From the NCBI GenBank assembly GCA_029706075.1, contig JAINUG010000031.1, positions 3,331,001 to 3,395,000 of the forward strand: a stretch of 64,000 bases of DNA, read 5' to 3'. This DNA is from Aldrovandia affinis. Lineage: Eukaryota > Chordata > Actinopteri > Notacanthiformes > Halosauridae. The notes under the pieces are model-generated. The model was not told the origin of the DNA and searched no databases. It saw only the letters and a program-made list of their open reading frames with translations. Of the stretch, positions 1 to 9,283 are shown piece after piece. The stretch's first letter is position 1. Each line of letters begins with the position of its first letter. Both the position numbers and the translations under genes were made by a program.

Positions 1-359
1 TACATTATACATACATTTAATTATCTTGTGTATATTTATTATTAAATTGCAAGTAATTGACCAAATTAAATTAAGTTAATTGATTGCATTTAAAGCTATG
101 ATTTTTCCTGATATCCTGAGAGCTTTACTGTGGTATTATATTGGCCACCACAGGAAAGTAATATGCATGCTTGTAATATATTATTATATTATTAAACACA
201 TATTGCTTAAGTGTTTACACAAAGTACAGGTGAAAACTTGAAAACCTCAGTAAGGAGTAAGTGAAATACAAATCTCGCACTTATCCTTTCTTACCTTCTT
301 CCCTCCTGCTTCTTTCATAGATTGAAAGCGAAACAAGGCAAATCATTTGCAAAGTGCTC

Positions 360-365
360 TTTATT
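360..365 (-). other. Polyadenylation signal AATAAA of the left rhodopsin copy
   Basis: Minus-strand AATAAA lies about 335 nt downstream of the stop codon, in 3' flank conserved with the right copy, where the same hexamer is at 6688-6693. Conservation of the hexamer and its surroundings suggests a shared 3' UTR end. Confidence 0.45.
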
Positions 366-700
366 TTTATGTTGCATTCATTACACGCGTCTACGGTCAC
401 AATTAGGCTGGTAACAGGTAGAGCCCAGCTGAATTTGAAGTTTTCAAAAAATATCTCCTCTCATATGTACGATAACATTTGATGTACTGTACATATAGAA
501 ACAACATCATACATGCGGGCATAAATGCCCCCTTCTTTCTGGTTAACTAATAGGCGTGAAAAAAAGAGAAAAAACATACAGCAAAGTTCTTTGTGTTATT
601 TCTGTGGACAGCTTTTCAGTCGGTGCCAGCAGCGGAAGTCTGGTTTGTGAACAGTGGATCTTCTCGGACCCCACACAGGGATGGGGGGGGAGTCCGTGTC

Positions 701-1585
701 TTACGCGGGGGCCACGGAGGACGCTGAGGAGGCCTCGGTCTTGGAGGCGGTGGCGGTGAAGATGTACCAGGCCACACTGGTATAGGGCAACCAGCAAATC
801 AGGTAGGCGATGACCATGGCGACGACCATGCGGGTGACCTCCCTCTCAGCCCTCTGGGTGGTCTCGGACTCCTGCTGCAATGCGGCAGCTGCCTTGACGG
901 TGCACACCAGCCAGCCATAGCAGAACATGATGATGATGAAGGGTATGATGAAGTGAACAATGAACATGTAGATGACGAAAGACTCATTATTGACTTCAGG
1001 TTTGAGAGTGTAATAGTCGACCCCGCATGAGACCTGCAACCCATCTGGGATGTATCTGGACCAGCCCACAAGAGGGGGGAAGGCACACGAGTTTGCCATG
1101 ACCCAAGTAAACGCCAAGCCTATGATGGCATGGTTCTCACCGAATCGGAAGTTGCTCACTGGCTTGCAGACGACCATCCACCTCTCGAAAGCTAAAACGA
1201 CCAGGGACCAGAGTCCGATCTCACCGCCGAGGGTAGCAAAGTATCCTTCCAAGTTGCAACCAGTCACACCGAAGACGAAGTAGCCATGCATTGCTGTGTA
1301 CACCGTAGTGGTAAAGCCGCCGAAGACCATGAAGAGATTAGCCACCGCCAGGTTGAGCAGGATGTAATTTAAGGGGGTCCTCAGCTTCTTGTGCTCGATA
1401 GTGACGTAGAGGGTGAGGAAGTTGATGGGGAAGCCTACTGCAATCAGGAAGCACATGTAGGCAGAGACGGCGGAGTATGCCCATATTGGGGCTAGGTAGT
1501 ACTGTGGTTCTTCGAAGGGGCTTCTCACTATGCCAGTGGCATTGGACATGGGAACGTAGAAATTGGGGCCCTCTGTGCCGTTCAT
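701..1585 (-). pseudogene. rho: Rhodopsin (RH1) duplicate lacking TM7; uninterrupted 294-codon frame
   Basis: The frame is open from ATG to stop and matches the intact neighbour (7037-8095) codon for codon except for a missing block equal to its residues 278-335. Present are the N-terminal glycosylation sites (N2, N15), C110/C187 for the disulfide, counterion E113, E122, an ERW version of the ERY motif and the CWLP motif of helix 6. The missing block removes helix 7, the retinal-binding lysine K296, NPxxY, helix 8 and the palmitoylated cysteines; the normal C-terminal tail (SSVAPA) is kept in frame. Without K296 no Schiff base can form, so it cannot be a visual pigment. Substitutions against the full copy include D181 for E181, Y261 for F261 and W225 for R225. 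There are no stops or frameshifts, so the loss is recent or the frame is still constrained. I call it a pseudogene on function; expression is unknown. Confidence 0.85.
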
Positions 1586-1689
1586 GGCTGCGGTTTGTGG
1601 TCAGTCCTTCTGTAGCGTTGTCTCCTTTGGCTGTACAGGAAAGAGATTGCGTGTGACTTTGCTACCAATGGACCTGCACTCTGACTAGT

Positions 1690-1775
1690 GCCCTTTAAAG
1701 GCATGCCTCAGATTAAAGTATATTATAGGTCAGCAGAAAATTATTTAAGCCATTGAAATAATCCGGAGGCCTGTT
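1690..1775 (-). promoter_or_regulatory. Putative proximal promoter of the left rhodopsin copy
   Basis: Read on the minus strand, a TATA-like TTTAAA (1694-1699) sits about 110 nt upstream of the ATG. Just upstream is TTTAATCT, resembling the TAATC core bound by CRX/OTX photoreceptor factors, and further out a GGATTA. The block aligns with 8200-8285 of the intact copy, but the CCAAT motif present there is ATAGG on the plus strand here, so that box is absent. Confidence 0.4.
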
Positions 1776-1859
1776 TACGTATAACTAGCCACTCATTAAG
1801 TTATTAAGGTTGTCCCTGTCTATATGCATCAGAGACTATACGACTGATATGATATGACA

Positions 1860-2284
1860 ACTGCCTCCCAGGTGTCATAGCTCTCAAGCCAGCCAGTTCT
1901 CGTTTCCAAATGACAGGGCTCTGTCACTGGATGACTGCTGTTGACAGCGGTGAAGTCTGATAAGATGCCCTTTCTTTCTGCACTGCTGGCAGATGAGCTC
2001 ATGGTGTGGAATGGCAGCGCATGCTGGAAGCATCCCCTCATCACTGAAGTCCTCCATCTCAACTGGACCAACCGCTGCACATCAGCTCTTCCTTGAGAGT
2101 GATGGTGGACATAACTTTGCTGAACCACTGTACCAGTGCCGCACAGAGGAGTCCACAGGTCAGGGAACAGGTGAGGTCGAGGAACACTTGGAATGCATCG
2201 CCTTCTAGGGCAGCCGCTAAGTTGATGCCCTGGTCTACTTTGCTCCAGCCTGCTGCTTCAGCAATCAATCTGAACTGCGCCAGG
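1860..2284 (-). mobile_element. Ty3/gypsy-type LTR retrotransposon gag relic (fossil)
   Basis: Minus-strand translation contains a short stretch typical of fish gypsy-like gag capsid regions (a run around LAAALEGDAFQVFLDL) followed further on by a zinc-knuckle-like CxxC...GH piece. Only part of gag is recognisable; I see no LTRs, polymerase or envelope. It is an old, broken fragment abutting the duplicated rhodopsin unit on one side and the LINE on the other. Identification rests on resemblance to remembered family patterns and is tentative. Confidence 0.4.
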
Positions 2285-2287
2285 TAA

Positions 2288-4240
2288 GTAATATGTAATA
2301 CGTTTATTTATAGAGCACCTTTCCAGCTACGGGCACAAGGTGCTTGACAAAGGACAATAAAAGCAAAACATGACCATGGATACTAAGTATGCGACTATAA
2401 AAAGTAAAACACATAACAAAATACTAAGTATGCAATATAAAAAGTAAAAAAATAAAAAATTTAATTTTTAAAAAAATCTATCAATTCAATAAAATCATAC
2501 ATTGGGGAAAGCCAATCTGTACAAATGGGTTTTAAGAATAGATTTAAAAGCTGAGACTGATTCAGCGGATCTAATATAAGAGGGTAGGCTATTCCAGAAT
2601 CTAGGAGCAAGCACAGCGAAGGCACGATCACCCCTTGACTATGGAACTACAAAAAATCCTTGACCTGTGGCCTTGTTGCGGTATATGGGACCAACAATTC
2701 AGCAATATATAGTGGCGCCAGCTCATGCAATTACTTATATGTGTGCAATAAAAATTGTAAATAAATTCTACATTTAATCAGCAACCAGTGTAGGGAGGCC
2801 AGCACTGGTGTGATGTGTTAAAAGCCTCGAACTCTGGATGATCTGAAGGCGAGCCAGTGACTTTTGGTTAATACCTGAAAATAAAACATTGCAATAATCT
2901 AAGCGTGATGAAACAAAGGCATGTATGATTCTCTCTGTATCCTCAAATGACAGAACCAATCTTATTTTTGAGATATTTCTAAGATGGTAAAAACATGACT
3001 GAGCAATTTTTTTGGTGTCCTGTTAAAAATTTAAATTTGGGTCAAAAACCACACCTAAATTCTTTACTACAGACTTGATATTAGCCGTTAATGAGCCCAG
3101 GCATGACTGAATTTGTCTGGCGATGGACACGGGGCCAATGACAAGAACCTCAGTTTTGTCCGGGTTCAGCTGTAGAAAGTTACTGGACGTCCAGTTATTA
3201 ATGTCAGCAATACAGCCATGTAGAATAGCCATCTTATTGAAACCATTAGGGGTAAATGATAGATAGTTGAGTATCATCAGCGTAGCAATGAAAGGAAATT
3301 CCATGCCGCTGAATGACCTGTCCAAAGGGTAACATATACAGAGAGAACAATATCGGCCAGAGAATTGAGCCCTGTGGTACACCACAGGAAGTAACTGCAA
3401 TGGAGGAAACATAATCCCCAATGGACACTGAGAACTTCCTGTTTGACAGGTAGAATGAAAACCACTCAAGCGCAGTCCCCGAGATACCAACGGAATTTCT
3501 CAGTCTATCAATTAACATAGAATTATCAATCGTATCAAATGCTGCGGTCAGATCCAGCAGCACCAGCACAGTACAGTCACCGGAGTCAGCATTCATCAAA
3601 AGGTCATTTAAGACTCTGAGAAGGGCGGTTTCTGTACTGTGATGGTGCGTAAAACCAGACTGACATTTTTCAAATATATTGTTCTTTTCTACTACCTCAA
3701 GGAGTTGTTTAGATACCACTTTCTCCAGGATTTTGGAGATAAACGGTAGTTTAGAAATCAGTCTATAATTATTTAGGACCGAAACATCGAGGTTAGGTTT
3801 TTTAAGAATAGGCTGGACACTCGCAGTCTTACAGCTATCCGGAACACAGCCAGAGGAGAGAGAGCTATTCAAAATGGAGAGTAGGTCAGGGCCAATAGTC
3901 ACAATAACCTCTTTAAAAAGACTGGGTCGAATAATGTCTAAGGGACTAGAGGAGGGTTTCGTGTGAGACACAATATCAATAAGATCCAGCAGCGAGATGG
4001 GCTTAAAATAGTTCAGTAAATTAAGATGAGGGCAGTAGACCTCAATTTAAGGCGCAGATGAGGTGATCTTAGATCTAATATTAGCAACCTTTTCAACAAA
4101 AAAACCCCAAAAACTTTTCACACTCAGCATGGGATGAAACAAAAACAGCGGCAGGTACAGGATTCACAAGGCGATCAATTGTGTTAAAAAGGAACCTAGA
4201 ATTATGTTTATGGGCATAATAATGTAATTTCAAACAATAC
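2288..4240 (-). mobile_element. CR1/L2-group LINE, 5'-truncated, frameshifted
   Basis: Read on the minus strand from about 4240 to 2288. A region before the reverse transcriptase (FLFNTIDRLVNP, then FFVEKVANIRSKI) is followed by the RT core at 3971-3246: [18 protein letters not shown], and the catalytic motif YADDTQ at about 3268-3288. Shortly after YADD the frame shifts; the thumb/C-terminal part (LNPDKTEVLVIGP, LGVVFDPNLNF) continues in another frame to 3023. A third piece (SSRLDYCNVLFSGI) is at 2959-2774, separated by further damage. The 3' UTR runs to about 2288, with the 'TTTATTTATAGAGCACCTTTC' type end seen in fish LINEs. No endonuclease domain remains, so the copy is 5'-truncated as usual for LINEs. 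It lies between the two rhodopsin units. Family placement as L2 rather than Rex1 is not certain. Confidence 0.85.
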
Positions 4241-4300
4241 ATTTCTCAGTTTCAAATTGAGTGGTTGTTGGATGCCAAAAGGCACATTACTTACTGCCAC

Positions 4301-4465
4301 CTACAGCATTGGAGGCTGAGCCAGTGCTGCTAAATCTACCAGAGTTATCTTGTCCAGATCAGTGTCATTTAAATGACTGTACGAACAGCACATGCTCCAC
4401 AGTTTCTCGTCTTCAGCATTGAAAGCATTCTGTAAAACTTTCTGTGCTGTTTCCAACCACCCCAT
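4301..4465 (-). other. Unrecognised 54-codon open frame
   Basis: A minus-strand ATG-to-stop frame between the LINE and the A+T-rich spacer encodes a hydrophilic, coding-like peptide (starts MGWLETAQKV, contains DEKLWSMCCSYSHLND, ends LAALAQPPML). The composition looks protein-like but I do not recognise the family. It could be an exon remnant, a further piece of the neighbouring retroelement relic, or chance. No splice signals convincingly bound it. Confidence 0.25.
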
Positions 4466-6262
4466 TCCGGAGTACGACCCACATGTCCAAGTTTTAGTCT
4501 ACTAAGAATCACCCCCTCTCTCTTTGTATTTCCAATGAAACCTTAAGCTTCCTATGATCTTTTTTCTGTAGGCTACATTATATTGATGAACCACATTCCA
4601 CTGATCGACTTTGCCTGGTACCTAACAACACCCCCCTGCTTTGTAAGTTTTTATTTTTTAACGCAGCCTCAAGTACCCCATCGCATTTATAAAATAGAAT
4701 TTCCCAGGTACATATTCGGGTTTTGTTTATATAAAAAAAATTGAGACAGGTAAAGATTATATTTGTATTGTTTAGACAGTGAAATGTAGTTCCGGTAAAC
4801 CTTTTATTCATACCTCATAACCATGTACAATTTTTGACTTCATAATTCGAATCATAATACAGTGAATTTTCAGGTTTTCTCTAAAGACCTGATTTATGCA
4901 TATGTGTATGTGTGTAGCTAGCCAGATAGTGGCATATTGAAGATGACCTACTGAGCTAGCGTAGGTCATCTTAAAACAACCATTAAGTCTTATGTTATTA
5001 AATATCTTAATAAATCATCTTATCTTGCCAAGAATGTTTGCTTGCTAGCTTTGTAGCTAAGGTCAGCTGAATATACTATGTGTTTGTTTTCCAATCACTG
5101 TCACATCCTATTTCTTTTTATTAATGCTTGTCTGTAGCTGTTGAAAACTCAGGATTTGTGACTCAAACAGACATAGCTAGATAGCTACTGTCACCCAGTG
5201 CCAGAGATGTTTGTTTCCCTGTTTCTCTTGCTAGCTCTATATAAAATACTATGAATAGTATTTTACATGCTTCATAAATGTTCTACAACATTTTAGCAAG
5301 AATTGGAACTGGCGTGCTCCCCAGCTGCAACAGGGCTCTCCAGACCTTAACCCAAGCCACATTTGTCCTTAACACCCAGGGTACAAAAGGCAGAATGTGC
5401 AAAGAACTGAATCACAAGGTGACCTTGACATGTAATCTGGCCAAGGTTATATCAAGAATGGAGCTTGTCTTGACAAGAATCAATCAATGGCATCTTTCTG
5501 TGCATTATTGCACATTATTTGATGCTATCGGCCATGTATTTTATTAGATTTTTCGATAATTGCTACAATGATGCAGCACATATTCACTGATCTTCATATA
5601 ACATGTAATGGTTGATATGGTGGACATGAATAGTGAATTGGGTGAGTCATCAAGACCTATGTAAATCATCTACTTATCAGTCCTACAAAAATCAACCCCA
5701 TAATTTAAAAACCTTTGTAACATCCCTGCTCTTTTGAGAATATGTGATCTTTAATAATGCAATTGGTATAAATTAGTATTGACAATGGCATGTGGTACCT
5801 CTTCCTGGAATAGTCATTGAATTGGAATTTCATGAAAAAGGTTTTTAAAATGTGTTAATAGTTTCAAATTTTAGATTTAGATTCGACAATGACAACAAAA
5901 TCCAGAGCTGCAAAGCTCTTTTTGCTGTCTAACAGAAATGAGCAACTCCAATTTTGTGTTGGAACAAATTCTAACCAGCAATACTGAGGGATTTATACAG
6001 AGAAAATCTATAACACAGTTACCTGTTCAGTCCTTAAATAGATTAGATGACTTTATCTTCTTGTATATCCACGTATTATAAGAATTAATTAACACTGCTT
6101 ATATATTTTTGTGTCATAATCCCTAATTCGTCCCAATGACACTGTGACTTGATACCAAGTGACCTTTCAGCACACAAGACATTGTAAGCAACCAACCAAC
6201 TGATTTTACCCGTATCTTTTATGTATTTGTAATAATATTTCTTATGTGAAGCTGTTATTTTT
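4466..6262. other. A+T-rich spacer between the rhodopsin units
   Basis: I find no coding region, RNA gene or recognisable transposon. The sequence is A+T-rich with scattered short ORFs whose composition is unremarkable. Confidence 0.6.
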
Positions 6263-6687
6263 TACATTATTTTCATGTGTACATACACTTAATTATCTTA
6301 TGTGTATATTTATTATTAAATTGCAAGTAATTGACTAAATTAAATTAAGTTAATTGATTGCATTTAAAGCTATGATTTTTCCTGATATCCTGAGAGCTTT
6401 ACTGTGGTATTATGTTGGCCACCACAGGAAGGTAATATGCATGCTTGTAATATATTATTATATTATTAAACACATATTGCTTAAGTGTTTACACAAAGTA
6501 CAGGTGAAAACTTGAAAACCTCAGTAAGATACGATAATGCTGAGCTATAACTCAAAGGTCTCTGCTTCCCATTAATACTGAATACATGAATAGTGAAATA
6601 CAAATCTCGCACTCTTTCTTACCTTCTTCCCTCCTGCTTCTTTCATAGATTGAAAGCGAAACAAGGCAAATCATTTGCAAAGTGCTC

Positions 6688-6693
6688 TTTATT
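6688..6693 (-). other. Polyadenylation signal AATAAA of the intact rhodopsin
   Basis: Minus-strand AATAAA about 345 nt downstream of the stop codon at 7037, at the position equivalent to 360-365 in the left copy. Confidence 0.45.
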
Positions 6694-7036
6694 TTTATGT
6701 TGCATTCATTACACGCGTCTACGGTCACAATTAGGCTGGTAACAGGTAGAGCCCAGCTGAATTTGAAGTTTTCTAAAAATATCTCCTCTCATATGTACGA
6801 TAACATTTGATGTACTGTACATATAGAAACAACATCATACACGCGGGCATAAATGCCCCCTTCAACTGTCTTTCTGTTTAACCAATGGGCCTGTAAAAAA
6901 AGAGAAAAAACATACAGCAAAGTTCTTTGTGTTATTTCTGTGGACAGCTTTTCAGTCGGTGCCAGCAGCGGAAGTCTGGTTCGTGAACAGTGGATCTTCT
7001 CGGACCCCACACAGGGATGGGGGGGGAGTCCGTGTC

Positions 7037-8095
7037 TTACGCGGGGGCCACGGAGGACGCTGAGGAGGCCTCGGTCTTGGAGGCGGTGGCGGATGCTCCC
7101 TCCTCCTCTTCGAAGGGGTTCTTCCCACAGCACAGGGTGGTGATCATGCAAGTACGGAACTGCTTGTTCAGAAAGATGTAAATCAAAGGGTTGTAGATGG
7201 CCGAGCTCTTGGCAAAGAAGGTCGGGATGGTCATGAAGACGGGCCCGAAATGGCTGCCTTGGTGGGTGAAGATGTACCAGGCCACGCTGGCATAGGGGAT
7301 CCAGCAAATCAGGAAGCCAATGACCATGACGACGACCATGCGGGTGACCTCCCTCTCAGCCCTCTGGGTGGTCTCGGACTCCTGCTGCAGGGCGGCAGCT
7401 GCCTTGACGGTGCACACCAGCCGGCCGTAGCAGAACATGATGATGGTGAAGGGTATGGTGAAGTGAACGATAAACATGTAGACGACGAAAGACTCATTAT
7501 TGACTTCAGGTTTGAGAGTGTAATAGTCGACCCCGCATGACACCTGCAAGCCCTCTGGGATGTATCTGGACCAGCCCAAAAGAGGGGGGAAGGCACACGA
7601 ATTTGCCATGACCCAAGTTAACGCCAAGCCTATGATGGCGTGGTTCTCACCGAATCGGAAGTTGCTCACTGGCTTGCAGACGACCATCCACCTCTCGAAA
7701 GCCAAAACGACCAGGGACCAGAGTCCGATCTCACCACCAAGGGTAGCAAAGTATCCTTCCAAGTTGCAACCAGTCACACCGAAGACGAAGTAGCCATGCA
7801 TTGCCGTGTACATCGTAGTGGTAAAGCCGCCGAAGACCATGAAGAGATTAGCCACCGCCAGGTTGAGCAGGATGTAATTTAAGGGGGTCCTCAGCTTCTT
7901 GTGCTCGATAGTGACGTAGAGGGTGAGGAAGTTGATGGGGAAGCCTAGTATAATCAGGAAGAACATGTAGGCAGAGACGGCGGAGTATGCCCATATTGGA
8001 GCTAGGTAGTACTGTGGTTCTTCGAAGGGGCTTCTCACTATGCCAGTGGCATTGGACAAGGGAACGTAGAAATTGGGGCCCTCTGTGCCGTTCAT
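7037..8095 (-). CDS. rho: Rhodopsin RH1, intronless, complete (352 residues)
   Basis: Rod visual pigment, a seven-helix GPCR that binds 11-cis retinal in outer-segment discs and activates transducin. The single exon starts [12 protein letters not shown] and ends SSVAPA, close to the 348 residues of bovine rhodopsin; numbering is collinear with bovine through helix 8. Visible are glycosylation sites N2 and N15, disulfide C110-C187, counterion E113, E122, E181, ERW (134-136) in place of ERY, CWIP (264-267), K296 for the Schiff base, NPLIY (302-306), palmitoylation pair C322-C323, and a Ser/Thr-rich tail for rhodopsin kinase. Lack of introns is the hallmark of the ray-finned fish RH1 retrogene, as opposed to intron-bearing exorhodopsin. 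Spectral-tuning positions of note are N83, G124, F261, T292 and A299. N83 is common in dim-light fishes; threonine at 292 is unusual. A damaged tandem copy lies 6.3 kb downstream in the direction of transcription. Confidence 0.97.
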   Translation of the reverse strand: MNGTEGPNFYVPLSNATGIVRSPFEEPQYYLAPIWAYSAVSAYMFFLIILGFPINFLTLYVTIEHKKLRTPLNYILLNLAVANLFMVFGGFTTTMYTAMHGYFVFGVTGCNLEGYFATLGGEIGLWSLVVLAFERWMVVCKPVSNFRFGENHAIIGLALTWVMANSCAFPPLLGWSRYIPEGLQVSCGVDYYTLKPEVNNESFVVYMFIVHFTIPFTIIMFCYGRLVCTVKAAAALQQESETTQRAEREVTRMVVVMVIGFLICWIPYASVAWYIFTHQGSHFGPVFMTIPTFFAKSSAIYNPLIYIFLNKQFRTCMITTLCCGKNPFEEEEGASATASKTEASSASSVAPA

Positions 8096-8199
8096 GGCTG
8101 CAGTTTGTGGTCAGTCCTTCTGTAGCGTTGTCTCCTTTGGCTGTACAGGAAAGAGATTGAGTGTGACTCTGCTACCAATGGACCTGCACTCTGACTAGT

Positions 8200-8285
8200 G
8201 GCCTTTAAAGGCATGCCTCAGATTAAAGTATATGATTGGTCAGCAGAAATTGATTTAAGCCATTGAAATAATCCGGAGGCCTGTG
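8200..8285 (-). promoter_or_regulatory. Putative proximal promoter of the intact rhodopsin
   Basis: Read on the minus strand, TATA-like TTTAAA (8204-8209) is about 110 nt upstream of the ATG, leaving a 5' UTR of roughly 80 nt as in other rhodopsins. Upstream are TTTAATCT (CRX/OTX-like), a CCAAT box (8235-8239), TGCTGACC beside it (partly like the NRL element), and GGATTA near 8272. Spacing and conservation with the duplicate support promoter function; factor identities are inferred from consensus only. Confidence 0.45.
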
Positions 8286-8362
8286 TACGTATAACTAGCC
8301 GCTCATCAAGTTATTAAGGTTGTCCCTGTCTATATGCATCAGAGACTATACGACTGATATGA

Positions 8363-8823
8363 CTGAAAGTCTGAAGTTATGATTATGATTAAGTAAAAGC
8401 TCTTCTACGTTCATTGGGATCCTCATGGTTGCCAGGCAACGAACCAGACAGTCAACTCGCTTCATAGGTTTTTTTAACTGTGAAGTTGAATTGTAAAACT
8501 TTTAAGCTTGACATTTCTCAGATTAATGTGATACTGTTTTCCTAAATAGAACTAACTTGATGTGATGTCCCATTTTCCACCCTGCGTTTGTCAGTTAAGT
8601 AACCAAACAATAACAACAACATCAATAACTTTTATTGAAACAGAGAATACAAAATTAGGTCTTATATGCCATTATCACTCTCAAGAACTATATTGACAAG
8701 TAAACACTGCACAGAAGCCTGATAGTTCTTACCCTATCATTGAAGCTGGGAAATGCTCGTGTAGCAGGATTATTATTAGATTTTTTTCCAGATTATTATT
8801 ATATTTATATAGCAGATGCTCTT
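8363..8823. other. Intergenic, nothing recognised
   Basis: Upstream flank of the intact rhodopsin beyond the duplicated block. A+T-rich, with no gene or transposon that I can support. Confidence 0.5.
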
Positions 8824-9283
8824 ATCCGGAGTGACACAGAATAGAGCATCAAATAAGGCTTGACGAAAACTGATTAAAGCATTGCCATGATACACACTGT
8901 TGCCTTCAAGTGTAAATATAAAGCAAACAAATAGAAAAAGTGCTATTATATCAATTTCACAAAACGGCAGTAAGCAGAACTGGCTGAAGCTCAAATCCTA
9001 AATTGTGCTAAAAGGCAGGAGAGTGCAGGTTGTGGTTGCACAGATGCAGTTTGAAGAGGTATTATTATATTATTAGTATTATTTATTTTTATGTTTTGTG
9101 GGGGAGGTACTCAAAATAACATTGCATTGAAATAATAATGTCACAAAAGAAAACTGAGCTGAACAAATGGAGGGTTATTTCACAGAGGCTGACATTCACA
9201 CACCGGCTGAGTGTGTACTACCACCAGAGGGCCTTTGTATCCATTTTAAATTAAAAGGCAATGTTTGGAGCCAATTTATAAAA
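8824..9283 (+). repeat. Left arm of a ~460-bp inverted repeat
   Basis: The reverse complement of 11471-11928 aligns over the full length with only scattered substitutions and an indel of a few bases near 8980 (about 95% identical by eye). The outer end carries an ATCCGGAGTGAC motif resembling the L2/SINE 3' tail (ATCCAGAGCGACTTAC); the inner end stops at ...CAATTTATAAAA. No ORF of interest lies within it. Confidence 0.9.

Larger units (their letters stand above)
1..1852. repeat. Tandem segmental duplication, left unit (carries TM7-less rhodopsin)
   Basis: This unit matches 6263-8362 in the same orientation and covers promoter, coding region and 3' flank of the rhodopsin gene. Similarity stops at 1852 (8362 in the other copy). 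On the left it reaches the window edge, so the true end may lie outside. Relative to the right unit it lacks about 60 bp near 288 and 174 bp inside the coding region. The copies sit about 6.3-6.5 kb apart, and similarity extends well into non-coding flank, which indicates DNA-level duplication of an already intronless gene rather than a second retroposition. Confidence 0.9.
6263..8362. repeat. Tandem segmental duplication, right unit (carries intact rhodopsin)
   Basis: Direct repeat of 1-1852. It begins within the A+T-rich block around 6263 and ends at 8362, where the sequence diverges from the left copy right after a shared CGACTGATATGA. It contains an extra block of about 60 bp near 6530-6592 relative to the left unit. 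Confidence 0.9.

Noticed and set aside
701-1585. Second functional visual rhodopsin
   Set aside because: Helix 7 and K296 are missing, so it cannot bind retinal covalently.
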